A stretch of 64,000 nucleotides of DNA from contig NC_085060.1 of NCBI RefSeq assembly GCF_963662255.1, positions 11,875,925-11,939,924 of the forward strand, given 5' to 3'. This DNA comes from Cinclus cinclus (taxonomy: Eukaryota > Chordata > Aves > Passeriformes > Cinclidae). This document shows, piece by piece, positions 52,501 through 64,000 of this stretch. Each line of letters begins with the position of its first letter. Within the stretch, counting starts at the first letter, position 1. The notes below the pieces were generated by a model. It was not told where the DNA came from. It did not search any database and worked only from the letters and a program-made list of their open reading frames with translations. The position numbers and the translations under genes were made by a program.

Positions 52501-53172
52501 CAATATAAGTTTATGCCAAATCTAACTGAAAATCATTATCCAGATATCTTTAATCTTTTATTTGTTGCTTTTCACATGCTCATCAGGAATACATAGCTGA
52601 TGTCTTCACAATGGCATTGAGTAGCAACCTAGTTTGGTTTAGGTACAAATCCAGCTGTTGGACAAAAGAAGAGAGAGATCAAGAACAGAAGAAAGCAAGG
52701 CAGAGGTGAGTGGGAAGGGAAGAGGCAGAGAAAAGGAGAGGGATAAAGGTGGTTAAGGAGGTATGCCTTTCACTCCATACAAGCAGGAATGTATCAATAC
52801 CTGATGGATCTCCAGCTTTAACACAAACTCCAAAGGTGAAAAAGCTATTTAAGTTTCCTAATGCCCAATTCAATGCAGTCATGCTGTTATTTTAGGTTGA
52901 CTGAATTGCACCAGTTCAGGCTGCCTAGAAATCACTATGCCTTTGCAACAGGCAATGTAATGCCCCTTTCAGAGAAGAATTTAGACTGTTCCCTCTGTCC
53001 AGTGCTGCTAAGATGAACACCTTTGAGACAGCATTCAGAAAAGAGAGCTAGCACAAATGTAACTCCAATAAGCACACAAATGTCTCCACAATTAATACAA
53101 CACTGCAGAGATGCATCACGCCTCAGAATCACCACACTGCTGCTTCCTCACTTCAAAGAATTGCTATATTAA

Positions 53173-53656
53173 TTTCTATGACAAAAGAAATTAATTTGCT
53201 AAGCAGAAGAGAAATCTGTGAATGTTGTTTACCTGGACTTTACTAAAAATGTTTTCCTGTTGTTTCCCCAAGCATTCTCTTGGAGAATGGCTTGGATGGG
53301 AATATTCTTCACTGCAGAATGGTGGGTGGGTGGCTAACACCACTCGAAGGAGGCTGGAGCCTGGTGGCTGTTGGTCTCTTCTCTCAGATGACAAATGATG
53401 GAATGAAACAGCCTCAAGTTCTACTGGGAAGGTTTAAATTGGATATCACAAATAATTTCTTTACTGAAAGGGTTGCCAATGCACTGAAAGCACAAGCACA
53501 AACTGACCAGGCAGTTGTGGAGCCATCATTCCTGGAGGGATTTAAAAAGATGTGCTGATGTAGCACTCGGGGTCATGGTTTAGTGGTGGACTTGGTTGTG
53601 CTGATTAATGGCTGGACTTGACGATTTTAGAGGTTTTTCAAACTAAATGATTGTAA
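53173..53656 (+). mobile_element. CR1 LINE 3' part, internally deleted and decayed
   Basis: The first part (53173 to about 53335) matches the reverse-transcriptase region of CR1. The frame at 53221-53244 reads N-V-V-Y-L-D-F-T, the beginning of the YLDFSKAFD motif that carries the first catalytic aspartate, and the next residues (K-N-V-F) have lost the Ala and the second Asp. Further on are matches to the segments CR1 codes after this motif (GCATTCTC-TTGGAGAA; TGGCTTGGATGGG). At about 53330-53345 the sequence jumps to the CR1 3' end (GGAGGCTGGAGCC, CTGAAAGGGTTG, CATGGTTTAGTGGTGGACTT), which runs to about 53656 and stops at AAATGATTGTAAG. The rest of the RT domain is therefore missing. The 92-codon open frame at 53280-53558 spans the junction and is not a gene. 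Identification is by memory of the CR1 consensus. Confidence 0.88.
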
Positions 53657-56093
53657 GTCTCCAGCTCAGCTGAGTTCTTTGCTGAAAGTTAAATCTTATC
53701 ACACTATCTAACGTTAAATGACAATCTAACGTCAAAGAACTGTATTGTTACCTGTTTTTAACTCTCGGGTCTAGGTTTATCTGGATAAATAAGTTATCCA
53801 AAGACTGAGAGTTTTTGATGTCTAGAAAGTAGCTTACTAGAATCAGCCCTGATGCTTCTATTTACTTCAGAGTACTTCAGATCAGACCTTTGGTTAACCT
53901 ACAACACATCAGTACAGAGATGTCAAATTTTATAAAGTCCAGGACTTAAGTGACCCTTGTGAAAGGCTCTCTGTTATTTGGCAATCAGATATAATGGGAA
54001 TATCTGTACAAATCACAGAGAATTTCAGTTTGGAGCAGGTACTTTCTGCTCTGTGTTATCATTTAACCCGAATTACATTTATCTATTAAATGTCTGCTAG
54101 TCTGCAGACTAAAGATTCAGAGTTTTCATTTTATTGGACAGCTATTTTCTAGTCAGGGAAAAAATTAAATAATTAAGAGATTGCATTTATGGATAAGTTG
54201 AGCCTTCAAAGAGTTTAATGAGGGGAATGGGGAGAACCTTCTAAGGTATATTGGTTGGGAACAGCAACTCACACTGCCAAACTCATGCTACAAATAAGGA
54301 AGAAGTGAAACAATTTTGGTGTTTGTCATCACAAGGTGTGTAGATAATACAGCTCCAATATGTTGTATCATCTTTTGATGGGATGCAGCAAAACAAAAAA
54401 GACTTTTTATATATATAATGTGCACATAGTTGCATTTTATATATTTTATTTGGGGAATAAAGAAATTTGAAGGGAATTGTTCTGAAGAGGTTGGTGTGGA
54501 AGCAGCCATAGGATAAATAGATGAGTACCTGTGCTGTGTATCATTGCCATTTTTACTTCCACAAATGCTATCATAGGGATTTTGTTAGATTGGGAAATTT
54601 TACCAAACCAAATAGAGAGGCAGACACCCTCATCTAGAGAATGGCCAAGGTGCCTTTCTGCATTTAATGATATTTGGATTATATGGCATTTTGAATGCCA
54701 GATAACATATAAATCACAAACCATATCTTGTTTTGAAACAAAATAGAGATAGGTAGGAAGATCATAAATAGAGCACTTTCCCTGTGATGTTCTGCCATTT
54801 CTGTAGTGCTGTTAAGAAATGCAAGAACACCAAGAAATCATAAAACAACCAGTGTTTAAGGATTTGTCTCTGCTTGCAAAGATTTTTGAGTACAGCTTCT
54901 CAAACAGCTTCAAACACATACCACAGTCTAAGAAAATCAAGAGCACAAATTCTGGTGGAAGCTTTTTCTCAAGCAATCAATTTAAGAATCTTGAGATAGT
55001 CTGAAGAGCTTTCACTACTGAGAGAGAACTGTGAGTGACTGACAAATCCTACAAAAATCCTGAAAAAATACACTAAGATTACAAAATAGACTCAGTACCT
55101 CCATGTACAGGGTCAGGAAGTGTCCCTGTCTTCATTGATAGTCTCTGCTGGAAGCTGAAGAAGCCCCAAAAATTAAGTACTCACAGTATCAGATTTACAT
55201 AATTATGGAGGCACATTAACAGACTACTCATACTTTGGCTAAAATGTGAAGATTTAATTCTCTGGGTGGAGGAGAGGCAGAAAAATCTGATTTAAGTGCT
55301 TTTATTTATCAGTCTAATAGAACTGTAACTTTTGAAAAAAACCCAAACATTTGCCATAAAAGTAGCTGCTGTGTTATCTTTGTGACAGACCATTTCAGAC
55401 ATACAATGGTAATATGTGTGTCCTTATTCCCTGAATTAGGATCATCAATTCCTTAGCTATTGCCTAGAGTTCTTTTGAAACGAGAAGGTTTTATTTTCCC
55501 ATTACAATTTTACACCAATTTTTAGAGGCAGAAAGTACATGTTTTAAATCTGGCATGTTTGTCTCAGATTCCATTTCAGAACTTTGTTTTAAAATGCTGA
55601 CCAAGAATCCCATGATAAAGATCACACTTTAAGATAAATTGGACAGGGGACTCAGAGAAGAGTGTTGCGAGCAATGAGTGAACATATCTTCTAAAAGAAA
55701 ATTAAATAGATCAAATGATGAACCTAAAGAAGTTTCAGACTTCTTTTGAAAAAAAACAAATCTAGCAACCAGTACATGGTATTAAAAGAAGATGCAAGTG
55801 CTCAGTCAACTTCAAAAGGGTGAACACCCCAGTGACAAAGAATTTATTTACCATATTCAGGTCTTGACTCATGAATGTATATTGCAGAAGCTAAGATAAA
55901 CCGAAGTTTCCAACCAATCTATTAATCCTCCTGACATATTTGGCTAGAGTTTTTACATATCCTAGAGTTTTTATCCCCTCAGGCTCAGCCTTATTTTCTA
56001 ACTATTTTCATTTTTTCAGGGTGCCATTGCAGGATGTAGCTGTACCAACCAGAGCTCCCCCATAGACATGCTAAAGCTCTTGTGTTCTGGGAA

Positions 56094-56135
56094 TTGTTTG
56101 TTTTTGTTTTTGTTGTTGTGTTTTGGTTTTGTTTC
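56094..56135 (+). repeat. T/G-rich low-complexity tract
   Basis: Made of TTTG, TTTTTG and TTG words and ending in TTTGTTTCAG. The end looks like a splice acceptor, but no supported exon follows. Confidence 0.75.
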
Positions 56136-59100
56136 AGTAGCATATTTCTGACCCATCAGATTATAAAGAATTGTTATCTTTCATGCAGTTAAGACAGCTG
56201 TGTCATGTAAACTACCTCAGACCTAAGATCATGAGAAAGACGATTTAAAAAAAAAAATACATGGAAAAGTCTCAGTGCTCTCGGAATCAGGGACTGGTTT
56301 TCCCCCATCTAATCAGTAGCTGCAATAGAGGTGATATCAAAATATGTGAAGCTGTGGAAAATAATCTAAAGATTTCCAAGAAATCACTGAGATTGTTGAA
56401 ATATTTTAAAATAGTGCAAAAATCCACCTGATTTCTAGAATTAAAAATGCTTTACTTCCTTTAAAGAAAGAAGTAGAAAATGGAAGAACTTGAGGTTGGA
56501 GCAAAGTAGTGTGTTCTCTGTAGTTAGAGCAATAAAAGGGAAATGTACGTAATTTTAGTTTGCATAATCATTATAGCTGACCATTCAAGCATAAAAGTGG
56601 ATTTTCTGCTGGAGCAACAGTTTTAGTTTCTGTTTTTCATCATAAAACTAATTAAAAGTAGAGACAGGTTGTACTGTTAAGCAAAAGAGTTTGGGTGTAT
56701 TTGAATCCTGGCTTAGCCATTAAGGCAGTATATCACCAAATACTATTCACTTTTCATGACTTTAAGTCATGCCTCTGAAAAAGCCCCAAATTTAGCTGAA
56801 ATAATTTCACAGGCTCAGAATTCCCCAATTTATCACAAAATACGTCTTTTCCCCCACTATGACTTTCTAAAAAAGTTCATTTTTTTCTCTTACATGCCAA
56901 TGTTGGTTTTCTGGGTTGATTCAATTACTGCAAAAGCCATAGAAAGTGTTTGAGACAATTTTATGAAATGCGTACAAACCTCCTCTTAAAAGCTAGCTCA
57001 GATATTCAGCTGTGTCACAGCCCCATTTCAGCACACATAAAACTAATGGAAAAATTGCCTGAACTCTGGGTAGCCCAAATGTTTTAAGATCTAATCCACC
57101 AAGTTTTCTACTTATTTACTCAGGCGTGTGGGTGTAACTTGAAGTGTTTTCAGGAGGAAAAAATAAATGGAAGAGACAGTGAAGCAGATAAGCCATATCA
57201 AAACTCAAGAGAGATTTTAACATGAAGATAATGGATAGCTGTTAAGAACAATTACTTGATAGAATATAGACCTGGAGGCCAGAAGATGGGCTCATGCACT
57301 GTAATTTTGCATTTAATATTTCTAGAACTTCATATCTAAGAAGCAAAATTCACAAGACACATGAAAACGCACACATTTAGAATCCTTCATACCTCAGTGA
57401 CTAGTTGAACATTCCCAGCACAGACAGACACACAAGCATGGCTGTAATTCATATTCTTAGTGCCTGGTGTGCTGGTGTTACCTCCTGGCACCTGCCCTGC
57501 TCCACTGCTGGGACAAGATTGGCCAAACCTGAGCTCTCTGACCCACACATCAGCCCTGCCTATGTGTTGTGACAGTCCTGTTAGCCATGAGTCACAACCA
57601 CTTAAAAAGATCTTTTGAAAAGAGTTGAAACAATCTTTTCCTGAAAACTTGTGCCATTGTTTTCAGATTGTATACTGGGATCATGCAAATGCCTAACCTC
57701 CATCTTATAGGAAGCAAATGATTTTAATAAACCCTCTCCCTCCTAAATGTTACAGATGTTCCTTGGCAAGCCAGGAATTCAAACTCCTGTCCAATTTGTA
57801 ATTAAGAGATGCGTCTCAAATGCTGATATTCTTTTCTGCTTAAAAATATTCTTTTAATTTTTTTTTTATTCCAGATTTGGAAACCACAGGCAATTATTAG
57901 GTCATGGTATTCTAAGCAAATGTTCCAGAAGTTGGAAGTTAATTTGACATTTGTAATATAATATTTCTAGTGCTCAAGTCACACAGTCAGTTTGTAATAA
58001 TCACACAAATACTTTGTTATTTAATGTAGGATTAAAAGTTCAAGTATATTTCTCCTAAATGGTTGCATCCTAGTAAAATAATTTAAATTCTGAAAAAATG
58101 CATATCATAATCTAAATCTTAATAATAACTAGTTTCATGACTAAAATTGCTTAGAAAGCAGGGTTTAATCTTTAATAAACCTGTCTATAGATACATTTGG
58201 TTATATATTCAAAACTTACTGGCATTTTAATAGCTTTATTTGTCATTGTTACAGATCGTTGCTATACACTTACTACAAAGATAAATGCTTTTTTCATAGA
58301 TCATCAAAAGAGAGTTATTTAGACTAAAACAACATAGCAACTACAATTGTAGAATCAAACAACATTTTTTTTCCACAAAGTGTATTGTTTCAGTTATGCC
58401 CAGGATCATCTGTAAACTTAGAGATGCACATTTTAATGAACAATTATCATATGCCAAGGAGATTAAGAGAAGGATAAGGCACTGATTATAACTGAAAAAT
58501 AGAAACAAGTGTAGAAATAAAAAGCCAGAATTTTGCAGCTCAGAAGAAGAAAGAAAAGATACAAGAAATATGGCAAACTGCACATGACTAAGGAGAATCA
58601 AATTGATTGCCCTAATTGCTTTTATGCAAAATTATCTTTTCGGTACAGAGTAGGCCCATTAATTTTTACTAATGAAATTAAGCTTTCTCAATTATCTGTA
58701 TTTATACAACTGTTACGCTTGGTGCAGATCAATAATGGTCACACAGCAGTGAACATTATTAAAGTCCTTGATTATCTGGCCAGAGCTTTCCTGGAAATCT
58801 CCAGTACAGTCCCAGCAGAAAGACAGTAAATGGAAATATAAACTGAAAGGGAAGAAAAGGAAACATTTTTTTGGTAACATAATGCTAACTCAGGTTCATT
58901 GTGTGACACTATCTGCAGTCCCTTTAGAAGGTTAAATAGACAGATAACACTTACAGCTGTGCAGTGCCAAATAACTGAACAGCTCAGGCTTTAAACCTCC
59001 ATAAGGAACACTCACACATCCCGGGATGGGATCCTGCAGCATGATTATTCTTTCACCTGGATTAGCACAATGACCTGCTTGAGCAGGAGGTGACAGTTTA

Positions 59101-60694
59101 GATACGTACATGGTCTGATTCACTACAGCTAAATTCTCTGCTCTTTCTCAAAGCCACAGCATCCAGAACATGAAAATTTTTGTGGAAATGGAAATTTAGA
59201 GTTTACTTTTAAATTTTGCAGTTCAACTATACAGACCAAAATATATTAGGAAAAATATATCTATGGTTTTATTTGTTCAATATCCATATTTTTCATATTC
59301 ACATCAGTCATTCCTTTTGGTACATGCATAACAAAGGTCTGTCCTTTGTCTCGTTAAATAAAAAGACATTTATATCTACTAATACTTTACATGGCAGATG
59401 AAATTGGAGGGCAGTTTGGAACCTCCAGGCATATAGTCTGTTAGTGCAATAAAAAAATAACTTTGTTAACTCAAGTTAGAAAATAACTAACCTATTATTA
59501 TACTCCTTCTAGCAGAAATTGAATTTATACTTGTGGGAGAGTGAAAGATGAGGCCTTGTGTGGGCCAGTAAAGACCAATGGTCACAGACATTAGAATTGA
59601 CCATATTCCATCATTAAGTAGTGCTGCATGTCAGCTTGTAACAGAATTTTCTCTACTGCGTCTAATTATCAAATTCAAGGGACATTTAAACAAATGCTTA
59701 ACTAGCTAGAAATTGTATTTTTAATTCCTGTAGCAGAGTCTCAATGAAAATGAAAATGCACATTTTAATTTGAGGTCTAATTCAATTTACAAAGTGATTG
59801 CTTGATAAATTCTTCTGGTTGTCTAAGCCTATCTCATACTACAGAAATAGTATTAACAAAATCCTTGTAAATTTTTTTCTTTATTTTAGCTTTTTCAGTT
59901 TTTGATATATAAATTAAGCTAAAAGCTTGCAGACACCACATAGGTTATCCCCATTGCTCATAACAGACACAGTCTATGAAACAAGTGTCTGAAATAATTT
60001 CAGGAGTATAACTAAAGGTCTGCCTACTCTGTAAAATACTTCAACTATGTCACTACCCATGGACACCTCGTGTCATGCTGCTAGTAATTCTTCTCACTGA
60101 GCTTCTTTCCTTCACCTTCCCTCCCCACTTCCACTTGGGCTGCAGCACCTAAACTAAAGCTTGATTTAATGTCTGGACTCAAATGACGCATTCTACTGTC
60201 GCTATCTGGCCAGTTTTGGACGTCCTTTCAGAATTTTTTCGATTGCTTCTGTTTGGACAAGAAACTTGAGTCCTGGTTTGGGCATCTATAGGATATGATT
60301 AGCACTATATTAGAACATGAATGTTAGGACACTTCCTCTTTAATCCAATTTCCCTGCCTCATTCCAGCTGGCACATCAGCTGAAGGAACTCTCCTGTCGT
60401 GTAGTTTTCAAGGTCATATTGCAACCTCTTGGTTTTGCTTCCAAGCTTTCTTACTACTTATTTCTATATTTAGCTTTTCCTTAGCTGAAAGCCTTCTGTA
60501 TAAGCTCCTTTATACAACTTTTAGGACTCAGGCACCAAAATTTCCTGGTCTATGTTACTCAACTTTGGCTTCAGTCTAAAAATCCCAGTGCTCTCCTGGC
60601 TATCAGTAAAGGAGTTTGCTTTACTTTTCAGCCTGAACAAATAACAGCCAGTGTGCTCAGCAGCTTCACTGAGCTTCCATGACTCAACTCATAC

Positions 60695-60766
60695 TAATAT
60701 ATACATATATATGTATATATACATATGTATATGCATTTATACACATGAATACACATACATATGTGT
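60695..60766. repeat. AT/AC microsatellite with a 24-bp perfect palindrome
   Basis: The tract mixes (TA)n with ATACATATGTAT words. Bases 60697-60720 form a perfect 24-bp palindrome around CATATATATG, and further CATATG palindromes follow to about 60763. It is likely to extrude a cruciform and to vary in length. Confidence 0.9.
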
Positions 60767-62336
60767 AATCTCTTTTACAGGAAAGGTATAAGATTTCCTA
60801 TTGGTGGCCAAATCTTCACAGTGCTCAGGTTTTTGAGTACCTAACAATTAACTGCTGTGAAATTGTTTCTGAGAAAATACTGAGTCTGCCTTAGTTCCTC
60901 TGTGGTTTCCCAGCTTCAGTAGTGTCAGACAGCCAGTGCAAAGAGACAGAATGTCTCCAGACAGCCTGTAAGTGCCATCTCCAGAATAAGAACTTTGTCA
61001 AGTTCAAAAGAGATGGCAGAATCCCATTAGGTTACTAATGACCATTTCTTTCCCCTGCTGAGATGCAGGAGCTTCCTCTCAACCTCCTTGCCCAGCACAC
61101 AGCTTGGACTGAAATGCTTTGAGAGCAGCTGCCTTCACCTCAGAGGTGCTGAAGAAGTTAGTGTAGTTGTAACAATCGTGTATAGTTTGCCTCTTTTATG
61201 TATCAAGAGGTAGTGAAAGGTGGGGGACTGAAAGTTACACAAGTATAATCAAGCAAGATTATTTCCTATACATTCTTACCCTGGCAAAAGCTGGAAATCA
61301 ATTTCTTTTTCAAAACCTCTGGATTTGTTTCTGAATATTCCAGGTATTTTACTAGCTATTGAAAACAGGATCTGCTACTTCCCCTTTCTTTTTTGGTTTG
61401 GGGTTGTTCAGATGCCTGTTTTTATCTGGACTGGACCTTCATGTGTGGGCCAAGCAGAGCCTTGTCGTTAGATATGTCAGCTCCAAGCTTCATAGACTGT
61501 TTCTAATGAAATACTGCAGAGTGGAGCCACAATTTCAAAAGCACTTATCAACAGTTAGTGACATGAAATATGAATGGGTCTCTTTATGATGACAATGACA
61601 AACTTGTAATGCAGCAATTGCTAAGTCTGTTTCCCTTCCTGTCCCTGTTCTGTAAAGAAGAAATAGCTTTGGAAAAAAGGCTCATAAATGTGTGGATGAC
61701 CAACAGATACTAAGTGATAAGAGAGAAATAAGTATTATTTCACAGTAAAATATGCATTATGCTGGATATAGTGTTCTCCAGGAAGCTGTTAGTGGTCTAA
61801 TTGAATGCCGAAAATGAAAAATAGACCCTCTATGTCAGCTGAGAAAAAGACCTTTCTTCTTTCAGCTCATTGCAAATACCTCTCTCTACAAAGTAAAGCA
61901 GGTCCCTCATGAGACAGATGCCCATTAGTATTGCAGTCAAGGCTAACTTATTTCAAAATGTATAAAAGACACAGCAGTTGATAAAATACTCTGTCTTCAA
62001 GGAACAAAGTTAAAAGCTTTTGTGCTATAGCAAAGCATTCAGATTTTAAGAAAACAAATGAGTTACAAAGCACCTCTTTGGAATTTGGAAGTTCAAGCCC
62101 CCTAAAGAACATTTCATAGTTCTTTTTTATTAAAAATAAACCAGAAAAACTTATATACATCCTGGGAGTGGCAGGAGGAATGATGCTTTCAGATAAATCA
62201 TGGGAAGTTCCATACCTCTCCTCAGTGAGAACTGAATCAGCCCACACATAAATTATGTAATAATAAAAGTCAAAACCCCTCAGTCACACTGGAGCTACCT
62301 CCTTAGCACCTAGTTCTTTATGGAAAAAGTGAGTGG

Positions 62337-62420
62337 TTCCTTCCTTCCTTCCTTCCTTCCTTCCTCCCTTCCTTCCTCCCTTCCTTCCTCCCTCCCTTCC
62401 TTCCTCCCTCCCTCTCTTCC
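62337..62420 (+). repeat. (TTCC)n polypyrimidine microsatellite
   Basis: Seven TTCC units are followed by a mixture of TTCC and CTCC units up to CTCTCTTCC. The + strand holds only T and C for 84 bp. The complementary GGAA units are the core recognised by ETS-family transcription factors, and the mirror symmetry favours triplex DNA. It gives a short Ser/Pro/Leu-rich open frame that is not a gene. Confidence 0.95.
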
Positions 62421-63654
62421 ATATATATTTGGACTGTCCTCCATTCCTTCTGGAGGTCCAGTCTGAGCTGTGTTTAAGTCAAAAAGAATATTTCCACATA
62501 CCTCAGATTACCTTGGATGACCATACAAAACTCCACCTGTCCATCACATCAAACAGAGCAAAGCCCAAAATCATCTCTGCAAAACTGGGGAGCTCAGGAA
62601 GATCCAGTGCAGTAAAAGAGGCTTTGGAATTCCAGGACCACAATTCCTTTTCCTTAAAATGTTTTGGAAATTAAATAAAAACTGGAAAACTCTGTGCAAA
62701 ACAAGCAGCTAAAACTGGCCAATCTACTAAGTTTAAAGCGAAATAGGCACACTTTGGCTCTTATTGTTCCTTCAGAGATTAAGCAATCTTCTCTTGAACT
62801 ATTTATCATTCTGTATTATAATTTACAATATAAGCTCCACCAACATTCCAAAAGAATGATTTAAAAAAAATCCTTTCGGTGCCTTTTTAATGAAATAAAA
62901 CTTTTCCAGAAACAAAACATAGAAACTAAGTTGCACTGAACTCCATATCTGCAATACCAATTGGACAAGAGAAAAATACCCATACTCACTGACAATGAAA
63001 TTTAACTTTATATTTAACACCCCTCTGCTACCTCATTTGAAAATATTTTCATACAATTTTGTTGGTGCAATCTCTGCTGTGTTACAGAAACAGTATCTGC
63101 CACTAGCAATGAGATAAACCACTGCTTCCAAGTTGCAAAGTCCAACACTATCTTACATATAAAAGAGAAATACAGCTAAAAAAACAGAACTACATTTAAA
63201 TGTATGTAGCAGGTACAACATCCCAGCTGGAAACTGGATTTGATGGTGAGTACCAGAGGTGGACTATTTCCTGTGGGTATCACAGTGTGATAGAGCAGCA
63301 GTTGAAACAACACTTTCAGTAACACATTATGCAAACTTCATTTACCTATTCAATGAAGAGGAAATATACTTAAGCCACAGTGCCAAGATATGCTATTTCC
63401 TTTGCCTGAACTGCATTTTTCACACTGCCATACAACTAATGGAAAATGTGTTGTAAACAACAAACAATATATTTATCTCCCAGCACACTTAATTCAGGCA
63501 GTGAAGATTTTAACTGAAGTTTCTGTTGGTTTAGGCATGGAGAAGATTTTATCTTTTTTTTTGTCTTCTTCAAAGTTCACAGCCACTTTAAAAATGATGT
63601 ATTCAAGTGGTGTCAAAAATACCTACACACATCACAGCTGTCTGTCAGCAGCAC

Positions 63655-64000
63655 TGTCCTGGTTTGGACTGGGGTAGAGTTAATTTTTCCCCAGTAGCTG
63701 GTACAGTGCAGTGTTTCAGATTCAGTGTGAGTATAATGTTGAGGACACATTGATGCTTCATCTGTTGCTCTGTAGTGCTCTCTCTCAGTCAAGGCATTTT
63801 CAGCCTTGAGCTCTCAGGGAGGCAGGGGAGACCATGGCCAGGACACCTGACTCAAACTTCCCAAAGGACATTCCACACCACAGAAAGCCTGCCAAGTTTC
63901 TGTACTGAGGAGAGTTGGACAGGAGGGGCTGATCCCTGCTTGAGGATGGGACTGGCATTGGACAGTGGACTGTGAGCAACTGTACTGGACATCACTTTTC
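63655..64000 (+). mobile_element. LTR of an avian ERV, cut off by the window edge
   Basis: It starts TGTCCTGGTTTGG, the recognisable beginning of a common bird LTR, and continues with TAGAGTTAATTTT and AGCTGGTACAGTG. It aligns by eye with 21700-22216, in the same orientation, but is better preserved at the left end. Judged by that copy, roughly 170 bp or more remain outside the window. Whether it is a solo LTR or the 5' LTR of a longer provirus cannot be seen here. Confidence 0.85.

Larger units (their letters stand above)
29216..53172. other. Long AT-rich stretch, no gene recognised; simple repeats only
   Basis: About 24 kb without a recognised gene or transposon. The longest open frame outside simple repeats is 148 codons (34287-34733, +); it includes low-complexity Phe- and Gly-rich segments coded by T and G runs and resembles no family I know. 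Weak splice-bounded segments are at 34631-34719, 36757-36864 and 42941-42991. Simple repeats are at 29758-29798, 30006-30028, 33461-33525, 34425-34442, 48660-48892 and 49497-49530. Slightly GC-richer patches lie at about 41400-41520, 49060-49200 and 50815-50930. Introns of a long gene cannot be excluded. Confidence 0.5.
53657..63654. other. AT-rich apparently single-copy DNA, no gene recognised
   Basis: No coding gene or RNA gene was recognised; open frames are 113 codons or fewer, and the longest starts inside the (TTCC)n tract. Simple repeats are at 56094-56135, 60695-60766 and 62337-62420. GC-richer patches at about 57420-57600 and 60880-61150 matched nothing familiar. Confidence 0.55.

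Noticed and set aside
53280..53558. 92-codon + open frame
   Set aside because: It crosses the deletion junction of a CR1 copy and uses 3' noncoding CR1 sequence.

Overview
The window is the left end of a eukaryotic chromosome, most likely from a bird and possibly a passerine. Bases 1 to about 1071 are vertebrate-type telomeric repeat with the C-rich strand (CCCTAA) on +, which is the expected orientation at a left chromosome end. The rest is AT-rich, CpG-poor DNA. It carries CR1 LINE 3' ends and long terminal repeats (LTRs) of endogenous-retrovirus type that I recognise as avian. The bird assignment is from memory of these families; no database search was possible.

Layout: telomeric block (1-1071); apparently single-copy DNA (1072-12936); a complete 1630-bp solo LTR on the minus strand with a 5-bp target duplication (12937-14566), carrying a 15-unit minisatellite of 39/40 bp (13602-14189); single-copy DNA (14567-21699); a diverged solo LTR on + (21700-22216); AT-rich DNA with a short CR1 tail (24058-24104) and a perfect 15-bp inverted repeat (26080-26125); a short LTR scrap with rearrangement marks (29119-29215); a long AT-rich stretch with microsatellites (to 53172); an internally deleted CR1 copy (53173-53656); more AT-rich DNA with a palindromic AT tract and a (TTCC)n tract; and the first 346 bp of another LTR running off the right edge (63655-64000).

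I find no convincing protein-coding gene, tRNA or rRNA. The only long open frames lie inside the minisatellite and have a mechanical cause: a 39-bp unit is 13 codons, so frames stay open on both strands. Outside repeats the longest open frame is 148 codons and resembles nothing I know. A few splice-site-bounded segments and one TATA-plus-donor arrangement are reported only as weak candidates. The window therefore reads as a gene-poor subtelomere shaped by retrotransposon insertion and tandem-repeat growth. The most noteworthy item is the minisatellite, which grew inside the U3 (enhancer/promoter) part of an LTR. I see no evidence of a new multi-gene system.
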